NCBI GenBank assembly: GCA_964304625.1
Contig: OZ199839.1
Coordinates: 4,960,001-5,024,000 of the forward strand
Direction: 5' to 3'
DNA from: Kudoa neothunni
Lineage: Eukaryota; Cnidaria
DNA length: 64,000 nucleotides
Shown: piece by piece, positions 49,593 through 63,589 of the stretch
How the letters are laid out: every line of letters begins with the position of its first letter
How positions within the stretch are numbered: position 1 is the first letter of the stretch
Translations under genes and position numbers: made by a program
Notes under the pieces: model-generated
Told to the model about the DNA's origin: nothing
What the model saw: only the letters and a program-made list of their open reading frames with translations
Databases searched by the model: none

Positions 49593-52500
49593 CAAAGGAT
49601 AAATACAGGAGGGAAGCGCTCTTCATTGAAATCGGTAGGAATTCGATTCGGGTTGGCATAGGAAGTGGGCGTTATTTTATCAACAACTTGGCCGCTTAGA
49701 ACCATAGAATTATAATCCAAATTGTTATTGTTTTCAACAAAATAATCTTCGAAGGTGGTCTAAAATGATTGAAAGCTTAGTTCAGTTATCAATAAAGAGA
49801 AGGTTGACCAACATTGGAAACCATAGTAAGAGCAGTGACGGGTCTTTTTTGATCCGACCGATACACACAATTAAGACAGCGACGATATTGGATATCAATC
49901 ATCGGTTCCATACAAATGACCATATTGGCTCCCCTCAAATTGATATCGGGCATATGTTGGCTCACTTTCACTAGACAAAGTGAAGCTTGGGGGAGTTGGT
50001 CATTGTTGAAATTGTTTAAAAAAAGTTGTTGTTTGCAAGTTAATTTTTGTGGCTTGATTCGCAGATAGTTGACACCATTTTTCCAACGACTGACTCCCAC
50101 AGACGAAGAGGCAACTCTGCTAGTTCGAAGTGAAATTTGAAACAAGCTAGCAAGGGCCGCTTCAAAATAATCAAAAAATGATATCTCTTCACTGAACACG
50201 ACAATTTTTAATGTATTATTAGAGCAAACACTCAGAAGTCGAAGCAGCAACTCAACTTTCATACTATAAGCCTTGTTGCGTATGTTGGTGAAAAAGTTAG
50301 CATAGGTGTCACTAGAGAAAAAAATTATAATTTGCACCCAATGAAATCAAGCCCAAACTTGAGTTCTTTAAAAAGTGATTTTTTGTGAGGATCATAATGA
50401 TCTTTGTTGCACTCATTGTTGCGGCAGGTGGTGAAAAAATTGTTAGAATCGGTTAAATCTCCTGGGGGAGGTTTATTTTCGGGTTTGGGCGCTGGTTTCA
50501 ACCCAAGAGTGGATGGATGTAGAAGGGTGCATCGCAGCAAACTCACATAGTCCGAAAATTTGAGCTGATTATCCACCATATATTTCAGAATGTGGTTGTA
50601 GATGTTAACCTGAAGAAGGCTGGAATGAACCAACACTCGAAATTCATTTAGCAATGGAAGTTGTGGCATTATAGCTGGTATTTTTAATTGCTAACAGAAA
50701 CAAATATATAGAAAAATGGAGCCAAAAATCAACACACAAATACATAGACTGATTTGCGTAGTTCAAGGTTGATTTCATGAAAAAGGCGAATTTTCTCTCG
50801 GTCTACTTCCTCGAGAGCTGTTCCTTTGATCTGTGTCAACGTTTTCACTTTTTTGACTAGATTATGAACTTTGTCAAATCTCAGCGATAAAAGCAATTCT
50901 GAATCTAACACAAACACAGACGACACTGAGAAAAATCCACAAGAAAAAATTTACTATAAAAACAGTTCCAAAAGTTACGCGTATCAAACACTTTACTCTT
51001 GAGGAAGCTATTCATGAGTTTCTCGTCGTAAAGTTGACTATTGGAAAGAAATAATTTTTTCTTAGTGTGTATTTGATGGACATAAATTTCGAAAAATGGG
51101 CACAGATCTGTCAGAAGATCGTAATTATCGAAAATAGTGAGCGCAGGACCTAGAATGATGGATTACTCGTAATTGAAAAACATCAAACTTTACCATCAAC
51201 ACTCTCAAACAGAGACTTCGGTTGACTAATATGTCGAATGTATTGGGCGTAATCGATCACTGCTATCTGCCACATCTCACCCCAACCACAATAATTCGGC
51301 TCCAGATTCAGCGTTTGATAATACCGACCACAAAATACCGATTTCTAAGTTATATTCTCATTAGAAATAAAATTTCAACTAGTAGAGAAAAAACACTAAC
51401 AACTACAACATTAATTATGCTAACTAATCTGGTAACAAACCTACTACCAATTATGCTAGCAACATACAGGAGTAAACATGCTTGCTGGCATCAGAAATTG
51501 AAGGTCACTCGTCCAATTTTCGGCAGAATTTCGATCGATAACAATCAAAACTTTAGTGTTTTTGGAGTATTTCGACTTGAGAAACGCTTTTAGAAATGCT
51601 ACAATCTATTAGCGACAATAATGTTTCTTCAGTATCAAGAAATAAAAAACTACCGTTCGCCGCCTCTCGAGACAATCCTCATGCACCAAACAGCACGATT
51701 CTCCACAACCAGACTGAATATCTTTATGCCATTCTTCAAGACAACCCACAACACGTTCAAATAGAAATTTGATCGATTCCAGCTGATATGGTTTTAGATG
51801 GAGTCTGTCTCGAAGATCAAGTTGAAAATCATCATGTAAATCCAATCTGTTGACCTATATAATATCAGATTTAATCTTTTCATATTATCAACAATTGCGA
51901 CGAACATCTTTATTTTTTCGTTCCAAGGGTGTCACCGGTGAAAACGATAACACATCATATCTGAACATTTCATCGTAATCCAATCTCTGGTTTACATTCA
52001 CATCAGTTACAACAATAAAAACAAATTGATAGATTACACTTGAATCAAGCATTACCACTCCAGATTGTATATTGTGAGGTCCAAAATTGAAATTATCTAA
52101 ATTTGGGTCGATCTTCTCATCAGGAAAACCTTCAAATTGTCGGGTTAGAATCAAGTCTGCATTTTTCAGCATGTGATTCATTGTGCGAGGTTTACAACGA
52201 AAACACATCCAATCGTGGAGACGTTGCTTAACCATTCGTTTTCCATTCATTGTTAGAATCACATTCACACAGTTGAAGCAAAATCGCAATATACAACGAC
52301 TACATTCGATATATCCAACAAGTTGTTCGGCTGTTTTTGTGCAGTAGAATTCCATTTTACAAATTGCACAACTGTTCTGCACAACCGAACGAGCCATCAC
52401 AAGATCTTTCTCACCTTCTCTACATTTGGTTGAGTAGCATCTTGAACACACCACAAAAGTGAAAATTGGATGACTCAACCAAATAGTTTTTTTCATACGA

Positions 52501-52700
52501 CGGCACAAACAACACACTGCGGTTATTGTCGGCTTTAATTTTCCAATGTATTTTTCTGTTAAACTACAAATGGTTGAATTTTGTTGTTGAGCGGCATCTT
52601 CATTGATAGAAATTTGTTGCTGTGATGGTGTCGATTTTTCGAGATTTTTTGGTGATTCGTTGATGATACCATTTTGTCGAGGTGGACGAAAATCCATCAT
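49593..52700 (-). CDS. atrx: ATRX-like protein: ADD zinc module plus degenerate SNF2 ATPase
   Basis: ATRX is a SNF2 chromatin remodeller that reads histone H3 through its ADD domain. Here residues ~61-170 form a full ADD module: GATA-like cysteines (CCLC...CSRC) and a PHD finger (CAIC...CSRC...CFNC...WMCFRC). SNF2 lobe 1 follows (LHLKPYQLESIKFLFERV). At the ATP-binding loop the sequence is HEDCLERRRT (51654-51683), where ATRX has HCMGLGKTLQ. Motif II is DNYD instead of DEGH (51118-51129). Motif III reads LSNSQLYD for LTGTPLQN. Lobe 2 is recognisable (LKIVVFSEEISFFDYFE, LRGANMVICMEP) but the last arginine motif is NCVYRSDQ. Order and spacing match ATRX throughout, so the gene is intact but almost certainly ATPase-dead. 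It has about nine exons; the insert before lobe 1 is short. Confidence 0.82.
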
Positions 52701-53438
52701 ACCTAATTCAACACTTTTCGAACGATAAATGTCTTTAGTTAGGGTTGTATACGCGGAAAAAAAAACAGACGTTGCGCGTGCGTCCGACCCATATCGGGGC
52801 TCGAGGGGATTCTAAACCTGAAAATAAATGTTCGAATGTGAGAATAAATGTCTAAATGATGAATTTTGAATTAAGTGGGATTTATCGCCTATTTTGTCAG
52901 CTTGTTGAACTTATTTGGATTGTTTTAGATGTGATTTAATTCATTTACCTCTCTAGAGTTAGCTGAATTGAATTCGCGCACTAATTTATCAATTTACTGT
53001 TAGTTGGTTGTTATTTGCAATAAATAATTTAAATAAGCTCTAAGTATTTAATGATAATTTAGATATAGTATGTTTATATATATTTAATCAAAAATGTTGT
53101 TTAAACTTACTTTTATTTAATCTTTTATTTGAATAATGTACATATTAGGGATATAGGACTGAAATGTATTCATTAATACATTTCAACGATAGATAATCTT
53201 TCAAATACATATCTTTAAATTTCGGATAATTTTTGAAGCTTTCGAGACATATTTTGAACATGAGATTATACTTAGCTATTAGTTATTGGCGGGAGTGAAA
53301 ATTTTAAAATTGATGCACTACAAATTTCTGTATGAAATAATCCTGCTCTAATCAAAATGCTTTGGTGTTTAGAGCTGTTAAACTTAGTTCTTTCTATTGT
53401 TATTCTTACGTTATTGGATCACCTTGGGAGTTGGCGAT
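52701..53438. other. Intergenic region upstream of the ATRX-like gene and PAPSS
   Basis: It includes the ATRX-like promoter side, with ATTAG|GT just before its ATG. A GCGCGTGCGTCCGACC patch near 52776-52792 is unusually GC-rich for this window. No exons supported. Confidence 0.45.
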
Positions 53439-53604
53439 ATGGCGTGTGGGAAATTTTCCGTGTATTTACTTAAAATTCTCTGGTTCATCAAGGTGAGTTT
53501 TGATTATATCAATATAGGTATTGTATTTGTATGAGTTTAATTCAATTTTCATTACATTTCCATGGATATCTTTGAGTGATGAGTTTATGTGTTGTGAACA
53601 TTAG
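53439..53604 (+). CDS. Possible small membrane peptide
   Basis: An ATG at 53439 gives MACGKFSVYLLKILWFIK up to a GTGAGT donor. After a 25-nt intron the frame continues for 28 residues (VLYLYEFNSIFITFPWIS...) to a stop at 53602-53604. The hydrophobic N-terminus recalls the start of a tetraspanin, but no further exons of that family follow. It may be a chance ORF or a 5' relic. Confidence 0.22.
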
Positions 53605-53718
53605 CCATGTCAATGGTGTTGATTGTGTTTGCAAATATTCTATAGAGATCTAATTTGACACTAGGATAAAAACAAAAATTGTTTCATTCGACAACATTCT
53701 TCTTACAACATTTTATTG

Positions 53719-55768
<2,050 letters not shown>

Positions 55769-56547
55769 ATATTATCGTTCTAATTTCAATACTTAGTTTA
55801 GTAGAAAAATATACTTTTTATTATAGTTTAGTTGACCTACCTTTTTTTAGATTAGCTCTTTTGCATTTGATAAATTTAACTTTAATATTCCTTACGATTA
55901 TTCTTTAAATATTTTTAAATTTTCAGCTGTTTATAATTTCAATTTGTTTAAAATAAAATATTGTTTCTTTTTATTAATAATATTTATATTTGATAAAAAA
56001 CTTTTCTAATCGATTTTTTGCTTTTTGTCTTATTTAAAATTGAGTAAAACTATAATTTACGAGATAGGCCTGTTTTTATAATTAAAATTAAACAATTTTT
56101 GCAATTAATAATATTTTAATTATATCAGTGTTTTCCAACCTTAATTCCTCACATCCTACTTATTTAATAAATCAATTTCCTGGCCCAATCTAATTAAGAA
56201 ATATTTATCACATTAAGAAAAAATGCTCAAAATTATTCATTTATCATTTTAATTAACAGCAATAAAATTATACGAATGTAATATTGTACGATGTAAATTG
56301 ATTGTACTTAAGCTTGCAAGGAAAAGGAGAAAAAAGTATTCCACTGATTGAAAAATATCGTTTTTTCTCAATTACTATTTATAAACAGTAAAAATTGATC
56401 GTAAATATTTATTTATATAAATAATTAATTACGCGATAATAAAAAATAGGAATTCACTTAGAAAATTTGGATCACGACATCATTCGTAATTATCGCAGAT
56501 TCCTTGTATTTTTCCCCTCTATGGTTGATAATTCTTTTATCGGTATA
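55769..56547. other. AT-rich spacer after PAPSS
   Basis: 3' flank of PAPSS and of the opposing small gene. Nothing else recognised. Confidence 0.45.
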
Positions 56548-56914
56548 TTATAAGCTTCTATTGGTTATTTCAGGTTGATTTTCCAAATCAGTATAGTTTT
56601 GAATAGTCTCAGTTTCTAAATAAATGTAACAAATTGAGTCCGACATGGTTCAAACCTATTGTTGAAGCATAAATTAAAGGGATCTGCATAATTTGAGGTC
56701 GAATAAGTTCACTCAAGACAAACGTAAGCATTCCCGGTCCTTTCATTTTATAATTTAATTTAATGAAATTTTTACTAAAGTTTGTTATACAGTTTTGTTT
56801 GTTGACTTTATTATAGTTTTTAAAATTTATTTTTGTCATGTTCGAAGAAAATAAGACCAAATTCGAAACAATTGTGCGAATATCGAAAAATACATTCATG
56901 TCCCTACGCTGCAA
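56548..56914 (-). CDS. Hypothetical small membrane-type protein, two exons
   Basis: Exon 1 (56914-56656) runs from MQRRDMNVFFDIRTIV to GPGMLTFVLSELIRPQIMQI and PLIYASTI. A 40-nt GT-AG intron (56616-56655) then joins in phase 1 to ETETIQNYTDLENQPEITNR and a stop at 56548. The product is about 108 residues: a hydrophobic stretch flanked by basic and then acidic polar ends. The start is uncertain; a later methionine (MKGPGM) would give a shorter protein, and the low-complexity N/K-rich first half might contain another intron. No family recognised. Confidence 0.45.
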
Positions 56915-58025
56915 ATTTACGATATGCCGAAATTTTTAATTTTATAAAATATGAACGTTAACCTTCATGATTCCAATAATAACATTAAATTTTAAAAATA
57001 TAATATAAACTTTAAAACCAATTATATTCAATATAAATTGTTTTGTAATAATTTATTTGATATCAAATTTTTTTCTTTAAAAATAATGTTTATACATATT
57101 TTCTCCTTATAATTTCTTCTTTAACAAATTTTCTGCCTTTATTTTCAATTAAATGTTTTAAATCAACATTTTATTAATTTTACTTCTTTTAACGAAAAAA
57201 ATTTAATAAAGTCGATATAAGTTATCTATTATATAGCATACAGATCAATAATTTCGGATATTTTAATATTTTTGCACCTATTGAGAAATAATTATATTAT
57301 TTGGATGATGATACACGCATTTTTTAGTAAAGTGAAAAAATCAGCCATAAAAAATATGTAAATTATCAAATAACTCGTTATTTAACAATCAGACTGAGTA
57401 ATTTATTATTTATTTATAACTTAATTATTTTTTTATGTAATTTTTAATTGTTAAAACAATAAAATCATTTTTTCAACATGTAAAGATTATAAGTATTTAA
57501 AAAATAATGTAGAGGGTTGACAAACTAAAACTAAACCATTAGATTAGATTAATAATCCCTGAAATAAGAGGTCAAAGTAAAACATGAGAAACCGATATTA
57601 AACCAAAAATATTACGACATATAATTCCAGTTATATTTGAGCAGTGATCACATTTAATTTTAGAAAATATTTCTTCTTGCTGAGTTCTCTCTCGGAATGA
57701 TCTTTTAAAAGAAAGCAATAGAACAAAAAAGAAAAGTGATAAAAAATAAGGAGGTTAATGATTTGACACAAGATCCACATTGGTCCATTCTGTCTAACTA
57801 TTGCTCAATCCACACAAATTTATCGATGAATTCTGAGAAATTTATACGACTCACCGACGAAAAATACTGCATTAAGCGAATCAAAATGAACTGCCGGCAC
57901 GATATGGGATTTATTTAAATTTAAGGAGAATAAATAGAAAAAATAGACCGTTAAAACTAACAATCATTTATAGTTTTATAAAGGAAAAACGACTCGAACG
58001 ATATTATAATTGTTTATAATGAGGT
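56915..58025. other. Spacer with one weak ORF
   Basis: A plus-strand frame at about 57700-57918 (KAIEQKRKVIKNKEVNDL, then DPHWSILSNYCSIHTN and EKYCIKRIKMNCRHD) is open for some 70 codons. It has no ATG near its start and no recognised family; it may be an exon or a relic. The rest is AT-rich without features. Confidence 0.3.
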
Positions 58026-59451
58026 TTAAGGAACATGTTTGATGAGCGTGTTGATTTTTGACATAAGCACATCGCTTTCAGCGATCAGCTGTTGGAATTG
58101 GATGTCCTTCTTTTCAGCGACTGAGTTGTAAACGAGTCCTTTAACCTTATCGATTTTACAGGCAAGTTCTCCATTGCTGATGTAGCAAGAAAGTTCGCTA
58201 GACAAAAGTTAGTGAAAATTTTGTTTACAACTAAAATAAATTACGTATCAACATCTTCCACAGTTTGGCCAATAGCGTGGGCCAAAAAATCAATTTTAAG
58301 GCTTTTGAACGAGCACAGTAATTGTCTATAGGCGGTGATTCTCAATTTATCCACCAAATACGTAGCATGGTCAGTAAAAAATATATCTTTCGACACAAAA
58401 TCCGCCACATATTTCAAATCGGCAAAAAATTCCTGATAGCTGCATTGATAGAGCATATTGGGAATATTTCTAATGTGATCATCGGAGTAAGTGGCTTCTT
58501 GAATTTCTGGCGCATTGATAACCTAGAAAATTTTCTTCAAATAATTTTCATCGCCAATCACACAGAAATACATCTTTCTTGATGCTGCTTCTGGATCGAC
58601 AAATGGTCGAAACGAGGATGGTATAAATACCTAGATCGTGGAAAGAAACCACTTCGGTCATCGAAAAGGTGGTGAAAATTTGATGGAACAAGTTGGCAGC
58701 TGTTTCAAAATCTCTGTTCCAGACATTGTAAAGTCCGCAATAAAGTTTGAACTTGTTTCTAGTTTCCCAATCGATTTGATCATCACCACAACTACAACGA
58801 CAAAAAACTCTCAAAAGTTGTTCCACAATTTAATCATAAAATACCCTTTAGCAATTTTAACAATTCTTCCCATTTCACATCGATTCAAATGAAAAATGCA
58901 CGAGCGCATCATCATAAAAAGTATTTTGAATTTGATTCCAAGTGAGCAAGTCTTGTTTTGTAGAGCTGTGTCCAAGACATCCAAAATTGTATCCTAATTC
59001 ATGCATCAAATCACCTCGAACCACACATCAATGGCAACTACCAAATCGACACCAATAACTGCCATATATTCGGCTTTTTCAATAATGGCATCTCTTAGTT
59101 CCAAATCACCTTCTCTTGATCGTGCATATTCGATATTTTCTTCCAATTTTTGCAAAACTAGCTCGTTGTTTTCTTGCATCACTTTCAATATTTGGGGCTC
59201 TTCTTCCAGTTGGAGTTCTCCACAATACACTCTATAAAATGGTGCCATATCTAAAGTTATTTATCGATTTTAATAATTAAAATAAAGCTACTATATTTGA
59301 TAGCATTCTCTTGAATGTAACCCAAATGTTCTGGAAATTTGGAAGAATCAAATTTTTTAAGTTGGAATAATTTTTTGGTCAGATTTAAGTTAGGGAATTT
59401 GTTTGGTTCATCCGACCCTGGGTACACAACCTTTTCTGGAGTGAAGGACAT
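58026..59451 (-). CDS. psmd6: 26S proteasome regulatory subunit 6 (Rpn7)
   Basis: PCI-domain subunit of the 19S lid. The start MSFTPEKVVYPGSDEPNKFP leads to LNLTKKLFQLKKFD. The next exons give MAPFYRVYCGEL and DLELRDAIIEKAEYMAVIG, matching human MAPYYEALC and IRDAMMAKAEYLCRIG. The TPR-like middle has ETRNKFKLYCGLYNVWNRDF and ETAANLFHQIFTTFS. The PCI part has KDIFFTDHATYLVDKLRITA and YRQLLCSFKSLKID, and the winged helix ends ACKIDKVKGLV and INTLIKHVP. Several short introns. It lies head-to-head with MSH6, 127 bp between start codons, so a shared promoter is likely. Confidence 0.94.
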
Positions 59452-59578
59452 CCCTTAAAACGCTAAGACTCTATGTCCTATGTCTGCGCAACTTACTCAG
59501 CGACATTGCTACGCGCATAGTTTTTGGCGTGGATTTCCTCTCTAATATTTGATCTCAGTAGGTTGTTATAGTTTTTAG
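59452..59578. promoter_or_regulatory. Bidirectional promoter region of PSMD6 and MSH6
   Basis: Only 127 bp between two divergent start codons. A GTTATAGTTTTTAG directly before the MSH6 ATG looks like a splice acceptor. A GCGTAGCAATGTCGC-like GC patch near 59499-59517 is the only GC-rich element. Confidence 0.55.
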
Positions 59579-62500
59579 ATGAAAGATCTATTCTCTTACT
59601 TCAAAGTTAATACCGAAAATTCTACTCAACCATTGCCTGTTAAGAGACACAAGGAAAATGATTTCGATAAAAATGAGTCCAAAACATGCCCATTCAAAAT
59701 GTCAATGGATGTGTGTGAATCAGATTTTAATTTGAATTCTGGGGATATTTGTGTGATGTCCTTGGAGAAAAACCAATTGTTTTTTCCAGTGATAGTAAAC
59801 GATTCCAGACCCAGACGAGGGGGATCCAATGAAAATATTAAACCCTCTAAAAAGTCACTAATTTTTTCGAATTAAATATAAACTATAATATAATAATAGA
59901 TTTTCAGTCAGTAGATATGGTTCAAGTGATGTGTTATGGATAGATCGAAGCAACCAACGAGATTTGAAAGTGATCGCGTCAAAGAGTGAATTGTTAGAAT
60001 ACATGAAGAGTAATAAAGATGCTAAAATCACTTCGGAATTTGAAAATTTCTTACATTTGATGGATTTTACGCCAAGTGAAAGATTGGATGTGATTTACTC
60101 GTTGTTGGACAGTCAACATGAATTCTCTGAGGATGAAGTTACTCCTCAAATTAAAGTCAGTAAAAGAGTCTCATTTTTAGATGATTCAGATAATGAAGAT
60201 AATCGCGCAAACAAAAGTTTGGTAGAATCAGAAACTTCTGTGTTGCAAATGTCAAAATACAGTTTTCATCTCGATGATAATCAGGATAATGAAGACAATG
60301 AAGGTGCTGGTGAACAGTCATTGCTCGATCTAGAAGAGATACTGAATAAAATAAAGTCCGAAAACAAATCATCTCGAAAAAATACAATGAGCTTAGTCGA
60401 AAATGACTATCAACATCATCATTTGGAATTTTTAAAGGATAAATTCCGGAAAGATATACATGGTGTCCCGCATTATCATTCCGATTCCGATAAGACAACC
60501 TTGTACGTGCCAAATAGCTTTATTAACTCCAAAGAAGTGACGCCTGTGTTGAAACAGTGGTGGAGGATGAAAAGCGAGAATTTTGACACTGTTTTGTTGT
60601 TCAAAATGGGAAAATTCTATGAAACCTACCATATGGACGCCGATACAGCTGTAAAAGAATTGGGTCTCATTTATATGAGAGGCAGTGTGGCACATGCCGG
60701 TTTCCCCGAACACAGCTTCCCCCAATATGCTAGTACACTCGTTCAAAAAGGATACAAAGTTGCTCGGGTTGAACAAACGGAGACCCCTCAAATGATGAAT
60801 GAACGCATCAAATTGAAAACCTCATCCAAAACTAGCAATGATAAAGTTGTGAATAGAGAAATTTGTTCTATTATAAGCCCTGGAACCCGAATATTTGATC
60901 CTTTTGATGTGGAAGTTGAAGCCAACAATGCTTGTATTAATGTCACCAACACAAATGACAACCATTGTGTTGTAGGTTTTGGTATGCTTGCCGTGGTTGT
61001 TGATGGTTCCAGTGTGGTTCATTCGGCTAAACAAAATGAGTAATTAATTGTGAGGTTTCATGAATTTATTTTGATTGACTGTAAGATTGGGAGTTTGCAT
61101 TTTGGATTGTTCAACCGGGCAATTTTTCTTCGGACAATTCTCCGATGACAGCACCCTTAGTCAACTTCGAACCATGCTTTCTTCAATGCCCTTGCCTGTT
61201 GCAGAAATAATTATCCCCAAAAAAGTGGTTTCCTCCAATCTGCATTCTTTCATTAGTCGATCACTCTCACATGCAAGAAAGTAGTTTGTTGTTGTTTTTT
61301 CGTAGTGTTTTTGAATATAATTTGTCAAAAAGGGAATATACAAACGATAAAATCGATTCAACACGAGCTATTCTACAAATGACTCCCTACTTCATTTCTT
61401 CCAATGGGGAAAACAACAATGATCCCTCATGTCAATTGTTTAGTGCGCTGGATATCTCTTCCAGTGATTGCTCCAACTATTCACTTGCTTTCGTAGCTAT
61501 GGGATATTGTATCAATTATCTGAAAAAAAATAAAATTGATCGCAGAATTTTTTCGATGAAAAACTTCACCAAGTATGTTCCCAAATCGAATCAACTATCG
61601 TCATTAACAAATAACAACCTTCTCGATCAACGTTATATGGTATTGGACCATAATGCTATCACCAATTTGGATATTTTGTGCAATGAAGATGAAATTTTCA
61701 ACAAAAGTGGAAGTTTGATTGGACTGTTGGACCATTGTTGTACACCTTTTGGACATCGACTTCTAGCCGGTCTCATAAGTCAACCACTTTTCCGAAAGTT
61801 CTTAGTTATATTTTTGTCTTAAATTTTATTTATTCGTAGAAAAGATATAGAGGAAAGATTAGGCGCTGTTGAAACTATTATGCGTTGGGATGAAAGAGAA
61901 GAGATCAGAAAACAATTACATACCTTACCCGATTTACACAGACTCTTTTTCAGAATCCACGCCAATGGTGATCTTCTCACAAACGAGGATCATCCTGATA
62001 ATCGGGCAGTTATTTTTAACGCTATTATGTTCAATAAGAAAAAAGTCAATGATCTGTTGAACGCTCTTGCCGGTTTCAACAAGCTTTGTGACATTGCTCA
62101 ACAACTACTCCCGTTAGCTAAACACTCTTCGTTGATTGAAAAACTCCTAGATGCTAATAATAAAACCAAATGTTATTTCAACACCAAACAGACCGTTGAT
62201 TTCTTCCAGAATGCTTTTAACGTCACTGAAGCTAAAGAAAATGGCGTCATTATTCCTAAAGCTGGAGTACTTGTCGAATATGATCAAACAGTTGAGGATA
62301 TTAACGAACTCCTACAGTGGTTTGATCTGCGACTTGAGGAACTCAAAAAAAGCACCTCTATTTCTACTCTTAAATATTGGAGTAGTGGTAAAATACGCTA
62401 TTACGTTGAAGTCCCCCAAACTAACAAAAAACTACCATCCTCATTTATTTACAAGTCGCAACGAAAAGGCTTCTGTCGGTATGCACTGGAAGAGTTGGAG

Positions 62501-63589
62501 GAACAGGTAGCTGTTCTCACTTCATTGGAAGATAAGCGGGATAAATTACTCTCCAAATCATTGGGTCTACTATTGAAACAACTCTCCTCAAACAAAAATC
62601 ACTTGCAGATGGTCATTCATAATATGTCTATGATTGATTGTTTGTTCGCATTCGCTATCTTTTCCAATGGTATCTACCATGGTACAATGTGTCGACCTGT
62701 TATTATTGGCAGCGATCCTCAAAATTCTTCCCCTTTTATCCACATCGAACAGGGTTATCATCCTTATTTAGCCTCACTTACCTCAGAATTTGTTTGTAAT
62801 GATTTTATGCTCGGCAACAATGAAATATCTCATGGAAATTATACGGGTAAACGCACTATGATCATCACTGGACCTAACATGGGAGGAAAATCAACACTGA
62901 TGCGTCAAGTCGCCATTATTGTCATTCTCGCTCAATTGGGTTGTTATGTGCCTGCCGTCAGCTGTAAACTCACGCCTGTTGATCGAATCTTTGCAAGACT
63001 TGGTGCTTCGTTCGATAAACCTTGCAACGGTCAAAGCACCTTCTATGTGGAACTCCTAGAAACTTCAACTCTGCTCAATCATGCCACAAAAAACTCACTA
63101 GTCATTCTGGACGAACTCGGTCGAGGAACTGCTACTTACGATGGAATGGCCATCGCTGGTGCTGTCCTTGAATTTATTTCCACCAAAATTCAATGTCTCT
63201 TACTGTTCTCCACTCATTACCATAGTTTGGTCAGAGATTTGACCAACTCGACATTTGGCGCCCACTTCCAGTATTACCAGATGTCATTTGTTATTGATGA
63301 ACTGAGCAATGTGTCAAACTCCAGCTCTAGAAATATTACGATTGTTTTTTTGTATCGATTGATACAAGGAGTCTGCTCCAACAGTTATGGATTCCATGTT
63401 GCACGTCTCACCGGTCTCCCTTCTAATATCATCGAGTCTGGTATCAGTCAAGCGAATTCTTTGGAAAGAAAGTTCTTGACCAAACGTTTACTAGAAACTA
63501 TCGATTCGTCATCAAATAACAACTCATTTGTTGATGAGAACCATATTCAAACAATCACCGATCTCTTTAAACGTTTAGTTTCTGTTTAA
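59579..63589 (+). CDS. msh6: DNA mismatch repair protein MSH6
   Basis: Mismatch-recognising partner of MSH2. Exons 59579-59853, 59900-61039, 61086-61280, 61306-61797 and 61840-63589 sum to 3,852 nt, giving 1,283 residues (human 1,360). The third intron is only 25 nt. The N-terminus MKDLFSYF resembles a PCNA-binding box. SGDICVMSLEKNQLFFPVIV marks a PWWP domain whose PWWP motif has decayed. The mismatch-binding F-x-E is kept in FKMGKFYETYH. Connector and lever domains follow. The ATPase has an intact Walker A (TGPNMGGKSTLMRQ), Walker B (VILDELGRGTATYDG) and STHYHSL switch. It ends with the helix-turn-helix SYGFHVARLTGLPSNIIESG. All catalytic residues appear intact. Confidence 0.97.

Noticed and set aside
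51222-51593. Plus-strand 123-codon open frame within the ATRX-like gene
   Set aside because: It lies antisense to SNF2-lobe exons and introns; composition is low-complexity and no homology is evident.
53439-53604. Tetraspanin gene
   Set aside because: Only an N-terminal hydrophobic segment resembles the family; the large loop with CCG motif and later membrane segments are absent before PAPSS begins.
60157-60791. Minus-strand open frames of ~118 codons in MSH6
   Set aside because: Antisense shadows of the long MSH6 exon 2.
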